Shown in pieces: positions 23,547-33,890 of a stretch of DNA of 33,890 bases. A model generated the notes under the pieces. The model saw nothing but the letters and a program-made list of their open reading frames with translations, did not search any database and was not told the origin of the DNA. Position numbers and translations under genes: made by a program. Location of the stretch: positions 1-33,890 of the forward strand of contig JBKPCD010000222.1 of assembly GCA_046727175.1 (NCBI GenBank), given 5' to 3'. Every line of letters begins with the position of its first letter. The stretch's first letter is position 1. The DNA is from JBKPCD01 sp046727175. GTDB taxonomy: Bacteria; Acidobacteriota; Vicinamibacteria; Vicinamibacterales; 2-12-FULL-66-21.

Positions 23547-24641
23547 TCAGCGCGGCGACTCGGAGCTGCTGCTCTTCTGGACCGCCGCAATCGCCCGATC
23601 GAGTTGTTCGCGATACCGCGCGTCTGTTGTCGTCTCGCGAACTTTCTTCAGGGCTTCGAGGTGTGCCGTCTGCAGTGCCTGAGGCGCGTCGACCTTGATG
23701 TCGGGCTCGATGCCAGTGTCTTCCCAGTTTGTCTTCGTGATCGGATTGATCGCCCGCCCCGCAGGCACCCAGATGCCGAAATGATCGGTGATCCGTCGCA
23801 CGCCGCCTGGATGCGCGCCACCGCCGGTCGTCTCTCCGACGATGGTCGCACGCTTCAGGTTCTTGAGGTTGTACGTGAACTCCTCGGCTGCTGAAAATGT
23901 ACGCGCACTGGTCAAGACGAACACCGGCTTCGTGCCGCCATACCGCTGCCCGGCAACGTGGGGCGACGTCCAGAATTGCCGCGTCTCGTTGCTCTCGCGC
24001 CAGTAGAAATCATTCAGGTGCACTACATCGTCGAAGAGATAACTGGAGATGAGGCCGATCATGGCAGGCGATCCGCCGCCGTTGCGACGGAGATCGAAGA
24101 TGAGCGCGTCGGTGCCCGACAGAAGATTCATCGCGGCAACCGCAGTCTCACCGGCCTCGGGTGAACCGCTGAAGCCTCGGAGGTCGATATAGCCAACATT
24201 CCCTTCGAGCCGCTCGACGCGTTCGAATCCGAAATTCCTGCGGCGTTCTTCAGCGAGGCCGCGGGCACGTTCCTCGGGCGAGGGCGCTTCGGGACGTGCG
24301 GGGAACGGGTCCGCCGAATAGAGAACACGAAGATGCTTGTCGTGGCTGACTTCCTGCAGATTCCTGGTCAGCGTCTCGGCGAACGTGCGGGCGCTGGTGA
24401 TCCCGTCGTACTCCTTGCGATCCAGGCGCTCGCGAAGGGCCACAGCCATCTTCTCTGCGACCTCCGGGAAGACATAGGCCGTTTTCAGCCGCTCGATCGC
24501 ACCGTCGATGACCTGGCGGCGCGTGGCGCCATCGATCGCGCCATCCGGACCATTCGGAGTCTGTCGGGCGTGGACGGATGACAACGTCGCCATGACGGCC
24601 CAACCGACAATCGCGAGAATGACGAACCTGCGTGTCGTCAT
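23547..24641 (-). CDS. Exported S41-family (IRBP/tail-specific-like) serine peptidase
   Basis: A 364-residue protein starting at ATG 24641, with AAGGAG nine bases upstream; codons farther upstream are not family-like. The signal peptide covers about residues 1-26 (MTTRRFVILAIVGWAVMATL). The helical N-terminal S41 domain (about 40-100) leads to the protease core with GNVGYIDLRGF, ALIFDLRRNGGG and the nucleophile segment SARTFSAAEEF (Ser250, Glu253). There is no PDZ domain, like the IRBP-type branch of S41 that contains Peptidase_S41_N. The C-terminal NWEDTGIEPDIKVDAPQAL is typical. It probably cleaves peptides or protein tails in the envelope. Confidence 0.88.
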   Translation of the reverse strand: MTTRRFVILAIVGWAVMATLSSVHARQTPNGPDGAIDGATRRQVIDGAIERLKTAYVFPEVAEKMAVALRERLDRKEYDGITSARTFAETLTRNLQEVSHDKHLRVLYSADPFPARPEAPSPEERARGLAEERRRNFGFERVERLEGNVGYIDLRGFSGSPEAGETAVAAMNLLSGTDALIFDLRRNGGGSPAMIGLISSYLFDDVVHLNDFYWRESNETRQFWTSPHVAGQRYGGTKPVFVLTSARTFSAAEEFTYNLKNLKRATIVGETTGGGAHPGGVRRITDHFGIWVPAGRAINPITKTNWEDTGIEPDIKVDAPQALQTAHLEALKKVRETTTDARYREQLDRAIAAVQKSSSSESPR

Positions 24642-25081
24642 GACGAACAGCTCCTTCAGCCGTTGTGACGCGCCGGCGGCCTCGGCCTCGCGCAGTGACA
24701 GCGGAGACATCGGCTGCCGGCTCTCAGGCGATTACTCGATGATCGACACTGACAGGCCGCTGAAAAGGCGCGGCCAGCGAGGTTCTCGTTTCCAAGTGGG
24801 AACCGAGAACTCGGGAACCTTGCGATGCGTTTTTCACCATCCTCCGTCTGGTTCGATATGGCCGAGTTTCGGAGTATAGGAGGGGAACGACCTGAGAGTC
24901 AAAATTTTCCGGGCTCCTGCCTTTTCCAGGTTCTCGAAGAACCTTTAGGCTTCGACTCAAACACGGCCGCGGCTGCCCGCGAACGCACAAAGGAAACCAA
25001 GATTCGCCCAAAGTGAATCAGCAGAGCGGCGGAACGCCAGCCGTGGGACTCACGATTCACAATTTCACCCTTCGCCCTTCC
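24642..25081. other. Intergenic region upstream of the S41 gene
   Basis: About 440 bp between the S41 start and the permease stop, both on the minus strand. It should hold the S41 promoter. A hairpin at 24782-24810 is listed separately. The AT-richer patch around 24895-24935 (AAAATTTTCC) is unusual for the region. I see no supported gene. Confidence 0.45.
24782..24810. other. Hairpin with 11 paired bases
   Basis: GTTCTCG (24782-24788) pairs with CGAGAAC (24804-24810), and TTCC (24790-24793) with GGAA (24799-24802), around a 5-nt loop with one internal mismatch. No U-run follows on either strand, so it is not a standard terminator. It may be a regulatory or repeat structure. Confidence 0.35.
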
Positions 25082-27583
25082 TCACTCGTATCTCAGCGCC
25101 CGCATCGGGTCGATGTACGCCGCGCGCTGCGCGGGGATGGAACCGGCGGCCAGCGCGACGATCGTCAGCAGGATGGCGGTAACGGCCAGCACCGCGGGAT
25201 CCCAGCCCTTCAGCTCGAACAGGATCGATTGCGCTGCCCACCCAAGTCCCACCGCAAGCGCTATCCCGATGATGCCTCCGACGAGCGTCATGTAACTGAC
25301 CTGTCTCAGCACCATTCGCCGCACTCGTCCTGGATCAGCCCCAAGAGCCATCCTCAACCCAATCTCGCGAGTTCGTTGCGCGACGGTATACGCGAGCACG
25401 CCGTAGAGGCCAACCGCAGCGAGGAGCGTCGCCAGCAACGCAAACAGCGCCGAGAGCGTCGTCATCATCCGATCGAGGAACGTGTTGTCGCGCACCTGCT
25501 GGGTCAGCGTCTTCAGTCTCTCGAGCGGCAGGTTCGGATCGAGCCGCTTGACCGCCGAGGGCACCGCCGACGCAGATTGAGCCGGATCTCCTGACGTGCG
25601 CACGTAGAACGACATCGACCCGATCTCGTCGTCCTGCCGGTACGGACGGAAGAAGAGAGCCGGAACCTTTTGCTTCACCTGGCTGTACTTCGCGTTCTGG
25701 ACGACGCCGACGATCGTGGTGTCGAGCTTGCTGCGGTAGCCCTCGCCCGATCCAATCAGCTTCCCGACGGCGTCGTGACCCAGGTTGAATTTCTTCGTGA
25801 ACGCCTCGTTGACGATGGCGACCTTCGGCGCCTTCAATCCGTCAGCAGCGGTGAACTCCCGTCCGGACAGCAGCGGCACACCCATCGCTGAGAAATAGCC
25901 CGGTCCGACTTCGTTGAATCGTGATCCGTTGTCGGTGTCGGGACCGGCTGGAAATCCCTGAACGGCGACGTCGTTGCCCCAGTTGCTGCCCGCGAGGAGC
26001 GGGACGAGCGACGCCGTCACGCTCGTCACTCCAGGAACGGCTCGCAGCTCGTTTTCGAGCCGCTCGAACAACAGTCGCGATCGCTCGGGCGTATACGCGT
26101 TCAGCTCCGGCGAGAGACCGAAGGTGATCACGTTGTCCACCTTGACGCCAAGGTCTACCTTGCTGACGTTCAGAAGGCTCTTGACGAACAATCCCGCCGC
26201 TGAAAGGAGTGCCATCGACAGCACGATCTGGCCCGTCGCGAGCGCCACGCGGAACCGGGCGGCGCCGCGCGCGCCGGTCGGCTGACCAGCCTGCCCTTTT
26301 AGCGTCGTCAGCAGATCCTGGCGGGTGCTGTGGAGCGCCGGGAACAGCCCGAACGCCAGGCCGGTCGCGAGGGCGAGAACTGCCGCAAACAGCAGCACCG
26401 GCGGGTCAATCGAGAAGTTGAGGGTCTCCTGCACTTCGGCCGGCATCAGCGAGGTGATCAACGCAAGCGTCCAGCGCGCGACGAAGACGCCCGCAATACC
26501 TCCAAGCAGCGCGAGAAGGCACGATTCCACGAGCAGCTGCACGATGAGCTGCCACCGGCTCGCCCCGATGGATAGCCGGATCGCCATCTCGCCGGAGCGT
26601 GTCGCGGCCCGTGCGAGCAGCAGGTTCGCGATGTTCGCGCACGCGATGACGAGCACGAACGCTGTGACGCCCATCAGCAATCCGAGCGGAGTCTTCGCTT
26701 CCGACGGCACTCCGCTCTGGCCGTGACCACCGGGTTCCACGCCGATCGCCTTCGCCCGGAACCGCGCCATCGTCTGCTCGCTCATGCCCTTCTGGAGCGG
26801 AGCCTCGATGTCGTTGACGATCGTGTGGTACTGCGCGTTGAGCGTCGCGCGTGCGGACTCGATCGACACGCCAGGCCGCAAGCGAGCGAACAGGTACGCC
26901 CAGTAGTTCTGCCTGTTGGCCCAGCCTCTGAACGCCGGCTGCATCAGGCCTCGCAAAGTAATCGGGACGAACACCTGGGGTTTCGCGCCGAGCGTGGTGC
27001 CGTCGAACCCGCGCGGCGCAACTCCGACGATCGTAAGAGTCTGGCCATTGACGATCATCGACTGATTCAGGATGTTCGGGTCCGAAGCAAAGTGAGTTGA
27101 CCAGTATCCGTGGCTGAGCACGACGACGAGCGATTCTCCGACCAGCCGATCGTCGTCCGGACTCAGAAGCCGGCCGAGAGCGGGCTGTATGCCCAGGACC
27201 GGAAAGTAGCTACCGGAGACGAGCAGGCCTTCGCTGCTCAGCGTCTGACCCTGATACGAGAGGTTGGCGCCAAAGAGCCGATGCGCGGCGATCTCTGTGA
27301 AGACCGTCTGGCTCTTCTGAAGGTCCCGGAACATGGCGTAGCTGAAGACTTCATCGCAATCGCCGGCCTGGTTGCACGACTGCGAGCCGGGCTTCGGCCC
27401 CGGGGCGCTCAGGTTCACGAGGCGATCGGATTCCGGCACGGTCAGCGACCGCAGAAGGATCTGATTGAAGCAGGAAAAAATGGCGGCGTTGGCACCGATG
27501 CCCAGGGCGAGGGATGCGATCGCCACTAGTGTCACGAATGGTGTTTTGAAGAGGGTCCTGCCGGCGAGCTTCAGGTTGATCAT
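25082..27583 (-). CDS. ABC transporter permease of the MacB/ADOP family
   Basis: An 833-residue inner-membrane protein with the duplicated MacB_PCD/FtsX layout. TM1 near residues 15-45 (FVTLVAIASLALGIGANAAIF) precedes the first large periplasmic domain, with DRLVGESLVVVLSHGYWSTH and NGQTLTIVGVAPRGFDGTTL. The first TM core follows (about 300-420; CANIANLLLARAATR, EMAIRLSIGASR), then a second periplasmic domain and the C-terminal TM core (RTREIGLRMALGADPGRVRRMV) ending YIDPMRALRYE. All parts are present, unlike the two broken paralogues at 16-19 kb. ATG 27583 is preferred; an in-frame ATG at 27658 would add 25 residues. It lacks the ADOP helical prefix and has no adjacent PadR gene or ATPase. 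It probably takes part in efflux or lipid/peptide export. Confidence 0.88.
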   Translation of the reverse strand: MINLKLAGRTLFKTPFVTLVAIASLALGIGANAAIFSCFNQILLRSLTVPESDRLVNLSAPGPKPGSQSCNQAGDCDEVFSYAMFRDLQKSQTVFTEIAAHRLFGANLSYQGQTLSSEGLLVSGSYFPVLGIQPALGRLLSPDDDRLVGESLVVVLSHGYWSTHFASDPNILNQSMIVNGQTLTIVGVAPRGFDGTTLGAKPQVFVPITLRGLMQPAFRGWANRQNYWAYLFARLRPGVSIESARATLNAQYHTIVNDIEAPLQKGMSEQTMARFRAKAIGVEPGGHGQSGVPSEAKTPLGLLMGVTAFVLVIACANIANLLLARAATRSGEMAIRLSIGASRWQLIVQLLVESCLLALLGGIAGVFVARWTLALITSLMPAEVQETLNFSIDPPVLLFAAVLALATGLAFGLFPALHSTRQDLLTTLKGQAGQPTGARGAARFRVALATGQIVLSMALLSAAGLFVKSLLNVSKVDLGVKVDNVITFGLSPELNAYTPERSRLLFERLENELRAVPGVTSVTASLVPLLAGSNWGNDVAVQGFPAGPDTDNGSRFNEVGPGYFSAMGVPLLSGREFTAADGLKAPKVAIVNEAFTKKFNLGHDAVGKLIGSGEGYRSKLDTTIVGVVQNAKYSQVKQKVPALFFRPYRQDDEIGSMSFYVRTSGDPAQSASAVPSAVKRLDPNLPLERLKTLTQQVRDNTFLDRMMTTLSALFALLATLLAAVGLYGVLAYTVAQRTREIGLRMALGADPGRVRRMVLRQVSYMTLVGGIIGIALAVGLGWAAQSILFELKGWDPAVLAVTAILLTIVALAAGSIPAQRAAYIDPMRALRYE

Positions 27584-27709
27584 GCTCCGTTCGACGGAAA
27601 GCGCGCGGTGAAAGTTTAGCAGCCAGCGGTGAAAGTCAGGACTTACAAACTCTTCCATGCCGGGATGGGCGATCTTCCATATCGCTCGAACGGCGGCGCC
27701 AATCGGGCG

Positions 27710-27994
27710 CTATGCGGCGCGCGTAGCCAGGACAGCGGCCCACACGGTTGGCTCGGTGGTGACGCCCAGCAAGGGCTCGATCGGAATGAGCCATCCAGCA
27801 TTGCCGGGCGGCGCGCTGGCCAGCGCCTGATCTATTACGCGTGCCGCTTCCACCCGCAACCCAGCCAGAACGAATTGCGTGGCACGAAGCATCGCTCCGC
27901 GACGATCCACGTCTGGCTTGACGATCATCCATCGCGATTTCCCCAAATTCATGCGACCAGAGTTGGCATGCTGAGGTCGACACGTGATCGCCAT
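27710..27994 (-). pseudogene. Possible C-terminal remnant of a TPR-like protein
   Basis: A 94-codon minus-strand frame ending at 27710. From about 27892 it reads MLRATQFVLAGLRVEAARVI then DQALASAPPGNAGWLIPIEP, LLGVTTEPTVWAAVLATRAA and stop. The alternating Ala/Leu helices and the APPGNAGWL-P-EPLL segment resemble, from memory, C-termini of tetratricopeptide-type proteins in this phylum. The upstream part is not protein-like, so it is probably a leftover tail in the gap between glgX and the permease. A small real gene is not excluded. Confidence 0.35.
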
Positions 27995-28099
27995 TCACCC
28001 TCTGCATGCGGAAACGCCGGCCAAGCCGCCCCTCGTCTCGGGACCGAAGCGTCGGCCCCCGGTATTCGAGGAACTGTTGAAACGAGACGGTACTCGTGG

Positions 28100-30211
<2,112 letters not shown>

Positions 30212-30384
30212 TCACCCCCCGACTGAAAAGGATACGCGTTTCCGGAGCCACGAATGGTCGCGGAGCGAAGCGTATCATTCCCGTACCGCTTATGCCGCAA
30301 GTCGCTCGCATCAAATTGCTGTTGCGCATTTCGAAGCTGATGGGTGTAAGCTGCCGCCGAAAGTCTGCAAGCCTGGAGGATGTG

Positions 30385-32469
30385 ATGGTGAAACGTCTGT
30401 GTCCGTGGGCGCTGATGCTCGCGTCGATTCCGGTTGCCCTGGTGGCGGGCGCGGGTGCCACGATCCAGCAGGAGCAAACTCCACCGGAACGAGGCCGCTC
30501 CGACCGGCTGACCCTCGATCTGTTTCTCGAGATGGAGTCCGTCAGCGAGCCGCAGTTGTCGCCCGACGCATCGCAGATCATCTACACGCGCGGCTGGGTC
30601 GACAAGATGAACGACAAGCGCGAGTCCGCGTTGTGGATCATGAACGCGGACGGCAGCCACAATCGCTTCCTTACGAAGGGCTCAGGCGCGCGGTGGTCGC
30701 CGACAGGCGACCGCATCGCATACATCTCGCAAGGCGAGCCCAAAGGATCACAGGTCTTCGTCCGCTGGATGGATGCGGAAGGGGCGTCGTCGCAAATCAC
30801 GCGAGTCGATCAGGCGCCCTCCACGATCGCCTGGTCGCCCGACGGCAAACAGATCTCGTTCACGATGCTCGTCGAAGACAAGAACAACTGGCCAATCAAG
30901 CTCCCGAAGGCTCCGGCAGGCGCCAAATGGACCGAAGCTCCGCGGATCGTCGAGCGCCTGAACTACCGGCGCGATCGAGCGGGCTTCACCGACAGCGGTT
31001 ACCGGCAGACTTTCATCGTGCCTGCGATCGGTGGCACGCCCCGTCAGCTCACGTCAGGTGACTACGATCAGAGCGGCAGCGACTGGACGCCGGATGGCCG
31101 CAGCATTCTCTTCAGCGGTCTGCGCTCGGAAAAGGACGAATACCACTGGCGTGAGTCGGAGATCTACGCCGTCGACGTGAAGGACGGCGCCGTGCGTCAG
31201 CTCACACGGCGCAAGGGCCCCGATGCGAATCCCACGATCTCGCCCGACGGCAAGCGGGTCGCGTACACGGGCAACGATTGGTCCACCGACACGTGGATGG
31301 ACAGCAAGATCTATCTGATGGACGTCGACGGATCGAACCCGCGGCTGATTTCCGGCAACTGGGATCGCTCGCCGACCGAGCTGCGTTGGACAGCGGACGG
31401 CTCCGGCCTGTACTTCACCGCGCAGAATGAAGGAACACAGAATCTGTACTTCCTGCCGATCTCGGGCGGGACCGTTCAGCAAATCACCAGGGGCACTCAC
31501 ATGCTGACGGTCTCCGATATCTCCGCCAAAGGAACGGTGGTTGGAACGCTCACGAGCTTCCATCAGCCTGGCGATATCGTGACGTTCGATCTCAAATCGC
31601 CGGGAACGATCAAGCAGCTCACGGCGGTGAATGAAGACGTCCTCACGGGTCGAAAGCTCGGCGAGGTACACGAGCTTCGCTACTCCGCGCCGGATGGTAC
31701 GAAGATCCAGGGCTGGTACATCACGCCGCCGGACTTCGATCAGGCACGTAAGTACCCGATGCAGCTGCACATTCACGGCGGTCCGCACAGCATGTACGGC
31801 GTGGGCTTCAACTTTGGCTGGCAGGAGCACGCTGCGAACGGCTACGTGATCCTCTACACCAATCCCCGCGGGAGCACCGGTTACGGCAGCGCCTTCGGCA
31901 ACGCGATCAAGAACGCGTATCCAGGCAAGGATTTCGATGATCTGATGGCGGGCGTCGATGCGCTGCTCGCGAAGGGATTCGTCGATCCGCAGAACATGTT
32001 CGTCACCGGCTGCAGCGGGGGCGGCGTGCTCACGGCCTGGACGGTTGGCCATACCGATCGCTTCGCCGCAGCGTCCGCCAACTGCCCGGTCACCGACTGG
32101 CTCAGCTTCGTCGGCACCACCGACGGCGCCAGCTGGTACTACAACTTCGAAAAACTGCCGTGGGAGGATCCGACCGAGCATCTACGACGCTCGCCGCTCA
32201 CCTACGTCGGCCACGTGAAGACGCCGACAATGCTGATGACCGGCGTGAACGATCTCCGTACGCCGATGCCTCAGACCGAGCAGTTCTACAGCGCGCTGAA
32301 GCTGCGTGGTGTGCCAACTGCCATGATTCGGTTCAACGACGAGTGGCACGGCACGACGAGCAACCCGTCGAACTTCATGCGCACGCAGTTGTATCTGCGG
32401 TATTGGTTTGACAAGTGGAAGAAAGGCGGGGATCGGAAGACGACGACTTCGGAGTCGGTGGACCGGTAG
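30385..32469 (+). CDS. Secreted S9-family peptidase with GCSGG nucleophile elbow
   Basis: A 694-residue exported peptidase. ATG 30385 follows GGAGGA (30375-30380) and opens a signal peptide (MVKRLCPWALMLASIPVALV); the ATG at 30292 would add 31 non-family residues. A TolB-like propeller (about 40-400) carries LSPDASQI, WSPDGKQI and ISPDGKRVAY blades. The alpha/beta-hydrolase domain (about 430-690) has HIHGGPHSMYG and the triad Ser544 in TGCSGGG, Asp623 in GVNDLRTPM and His655 in EWHGT. The Cys before the nucleophile and Gly after it differ from the usual G-W/G-S-Y-GG of S9 enzymes, as in a known S9 subgroup with GSPSF-like C-terminal contexts. Expected substrate: short peptides. Confidence 0.88.
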   Translation: MVKRLCPWALMLASIPVALVAGAGATIQQEQTPPERGRSDRLTLDLFLEMESVSEPQLSPDASQIIYTRGWVDKMNDKRESALWIMNADGSHNRFLTKGSGARWSPTGDRIAYISQGEPKGSQVFVRWMDAEGASSQITRVDQAPSTIAWSPDGKQISFTMLVEDKNNWPIKLPKAPAGAKWTEAPRIVERLNYRRDRAGFTDSGYRQTFIVPAIGGTPRQLTSGDYDQSGSDWTPDGRSILFSGLRSEKDEYHWRESEIYAVDVKDGAVRQLTRRKGPDANPTISPDGKRVAYTGNDWSTDTWMDSKIYLMDVDGSNPRLISGNWDRSPTELRWTADGSGLYFTAQNEGTQNLYFLPISGGTVQQITRGTHMLTVSDISAKGTVVGTLTSFHQPGDIVTFDLKSPGTIKQLTAVNEDVLTGRKLGEVHELRYSAPDGTKIQGWYITPPDFDQARKYPMQLHIHGGPHSMYGVGFNFGWQEHAANGYVILYTNPRGSTGYGSAFGNAIKNAYPGKDFDDLMAGVDALLAKGFVDPQNMFVTGCSGGGVLTAWTVGHTDRFAAASANCPVTDWLSFVGTTDGASWYYNFEKLPWEDPTEHLRRSPLTYVGHVKTPTMLMTGVNDLRTPMPQTEQFYSALKLRGVPTAMIRFNDEWHGTTSNPSNFMRTQLYLRYWFDKWKKGGDRKTTTSESVDR

Positions 32470-32560
32470 CTCGGGGCTCGGAGGGTCGGGAGTTCGGTAG
32501 CTCGGTAGCTCGCCAGCGGGGCGGGATGCGCGGTTCGGGATTCGGATTCGGAACGAGTTC
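32470..32560. repeat. 'ttcggg / ggtagctcgg' intergenic repeat, second large copy
   Basis: Starting at the S9 stop, the sequence carries GTAGCTCGG units (32465, doubled at about 32495-32512) and then GCGGTTCGGGATTCGGATTCGG. It shares exact strings with 12323-12358 and 9550-9577. Confidence 0.55.
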
Positions 32561-32562
32561 TG

Positions 32563-32627
32563 ACCGCGGAGTCGGTAAGTACACGGAGACAAGACACATG
32601 ACTCCGTGCCCTTCGTGACCCCGCGGT
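32563..32627. repeat. Dispersed intergenic hairpin repeat, copy 2
   Basis: The 26-nt arms at 32563-32588 (ACCGCGGAGTCGGTAAG...) and 32602-32627 pair at about 20 of 26 positions around a 13-nt loop. It shares CCGCGGAGTC and ACACGGAG with the element at 6634-6718. It lies between the S9 peptidase and gamma-glutamyltransferase genes. Confidence 0.58.
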
Positions 32628-32688
32628 GATTGGCTCGTGCCGTGATCTCCGTCTCCTCCGAAAGCGCCTGACGCAACTCATCAGACGC

Positions 32689-33890
32689 ATGCGACAACTC
32701 ATATCTCTACTCATCGTGGTCGCCCTGGCGCTCCCTGCGCCGGTCGTTCACACGCAAGACAACCTCGGCGTCCCTTCCAAGGACGGTCTCGTCGTCTGCG
32801 TCTCGCCGCCGGCGTGTGATGCCGGCGCATCCGTGCTCGCGCGGGGAGGCAACGCGGTCGATGCGGCCGTCGCAACGGCGTTTGCGTTGGCGGTCACGCA
32901 TCCCACGGCTGGGAACATCGGCGGCGGCGGATTCATGATCGTCCGGACCGCATCGGGCGACGTCACCTCGTTCGACTACCGCGAGAAAGCGCCGCTCAAG
33001 GCGACCCCGCCGATGTATCTCGGCAAGGATGGCAGAATCGACCGCCGCCTGACTGCGTCGGGCTATCTTGCCCCCGGCGTGCCTGGCACGGTGCGGGGGC
33101 TCGAGCTGGCGCACAAGAAATTCGGCAAGCTGCCGTGGAGCGAGGTCGTGATGCCAGCCGTGGCGCTGGCGGAGAACGGGTTCGCGATCTCGGCCGACCT
33201 TGCGCAGAGCCTGAATCGCGAGCTCACAGGCTCGATGGCGCGCTTCCCCACGTCCGTTGCGGCGTACGGTAAACCCGGCGGTGGCGACTGGGAGGAAGGC
33301 GACCGGCTCGTGCTGGGCGACCTGGCGAAGACGCTCCGTGCAATCGCCACTGCCGGTGCCGACGCGTTTTATAAGGGCTGGATCGCCGACCGTATCGCCG
33401 ACGACATGCAGAACAACGGCGGCTTGATCACCAGAGCAGATCTCGCCGCGTATCAAGCCAGGGAGCGGCCGCCGGTGCGAGGCACGTACCGCGGCTACGA
33501 GATCGTTTCGATGGGCCCGCCAAGCTCCGGCGGTGTCGCGCTCATCGAGATGCTGAACATGCTCGAGCAATTCGATCTCAAGGGCAAAGGAGCGCTGACT
33601 GCACCCGCACTCCACGTGCAGATCGAAGCCATGCGCCGGGCGTATCTCGATCGCGCCCGCTACCTTGGCGATCCGGACTTCGTCGATGTGCCAGTGGAGC
33701 GGCTTACCTCCAAGGCTTATGCCAGGTCGCTTGCTGCGTCAATTCCCCTCGACAAAGCGTCCAGCAGCATCGAACTGGGCAAAGACATCCTCACGACGAC
33801 GCAACCCGCTGAGCCCGGCGAGACAACACATTTCTCTGTCATCGACCGCAACGGCATGGCAGTGACGAATACATACACGCTCGAAGGCAG
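32689..33890 (+). CDS. ggt: Gamma-glutamyltransferase precursor (C-terminus outside window)
   Basis: Four hundred codons from ATG 32689, open to the window end. The signal peptide is MRQLISLLIVVALALPAPVV with cleavage near VHTQ. Large-subunit motifs are present: GNAVDAAVATAFALAVTHP, GGGGFMIV, FDYREKAP, GYLAPGVPGTVRGLE and MGPPSSGGVALIEMLNML. The autoprocessing site is E-TTHFSVIDRNGMAVTNTYT, with Thr379 expected to become the N-terminal nucleophile of the small subunit. The enzyme cleaves gamma-glutamyl bonds of glutathione and related peptides in the periplasm. Most of the small subunit is missing only because the window stops. The preceding S9 peptidase is on the same strand, separated by two repeat elements. 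Confidence 0.92.
   Translation, partial: MRQLISLLIVVALALPAPVVHTQDNLGVPSKDGLVVCVSPPACDAGASVLARGGNAVDAAVATAFALAVTHPTAGNIGGGGFMIVRTASGDVTSFDYREKAPLKATPPMYLGKDGRIDRRLTASGYLAPGVPGTVRGLELAHKKFGKLPWSEVVMPAVALAENGFAISADLAQSLNRELTGSMARFPTSVAAYGKPGGGDWEEGDRLVLGDLAKTLRAIATAGADAFYKGWIADRIADDMQNNGGLITRADLAAYQARERPPVRGTYRGYEIVSMGPPSSGGVALIEMLNMLEQFDLKGKGALTAPALHVQIEAMRRAYLDRARYLGDPDFVDVPVERLTSKAYARSLAASIPLDKASSSIELGKDILTTTQPAEPGETTHFSVIDRNGMAVTNTYTLEG

Overview
The window is about 34 kb of high-GC bacterial chromosome with dense, mostly single-gene or short-operon coding on both strands. Organism (inference, no marker gene present): the mix of PadR regulators with ADOP-type FtsX/MacB permeases, Ser/Thr kinases fused to PD40 beta-propellers, several secreted S9 prolyl-oligopeptidase-like enzymes, multi-domain amidohydrolases and 'ttcggg / ggtagctcgg' intergenic repeats is typical of Acidobacteriota, probably class Vicinamibacteria.

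Layout. 1-135: right edge of an IS481-like element (first 19 codons of a transposase, minus strand, plus terminal repeats). 214-1230: MDR-type quinone oxidoreductase. 1328-3775 (-): secreted S9 peptidase. 3937-4574: Phd/VapC toxin-antitoxin pair. 4591-11074: a co-directional set of S9 peptidase, a 922-residue tandem amidohydrolase and a second amidohydrolase-fold protein, all with export signals; the second domain of the fusion and the whole third protein have lost the HxH metal motif. 11116-12269 (-): S9-family pseudogene. 12689-15403 (-): receptor-type Ser/Thr kinase. 15770-19063: two PadR-ADOP pairs whose permease genes are both broken. 19308-19682 (-): decayed NTF2-like gene. 19765-21908 (-): modABC molybdate transporter, divergent from a HTH-TOBE regulator (21970-22404). 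22460-23510 (-): kinase-propeller pseudogene. 23547-24641 (-): S41 peptidase. 25082-27583 (-): intact ADOP/MacB-like permease. 28100-30211 (-): GlgX. 30385-32469: another S9 peptidase. 32689-end: gamma-glutamyltransferase, cut by the window edge.

How the genes fit together. Three intact exported S9 peptidases, an S41 peptidase, exported amidohydrolases and gamma-glutamyltransferase suggest extracytoplasmic peptide scavenging (inference). ModABC is unusual because ModC has no C-terminal TOBE domain, while a TOBE domain sits in the divergently encoded HTH protein; a small inverted repeat lies between them.

The most striking feature is decay. Between 11.1 and 23.5 kb there are five broken genes (S9 peptidase, two ADOP permeases, NTF2-like protein, kinase). 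Four of them keep both ends but lack a large middle part, next to intact operons. Short hairpin-forming intergenic repeats recur between genes. I saw no CRISPR array, rRNA, tRNA or phage genes.
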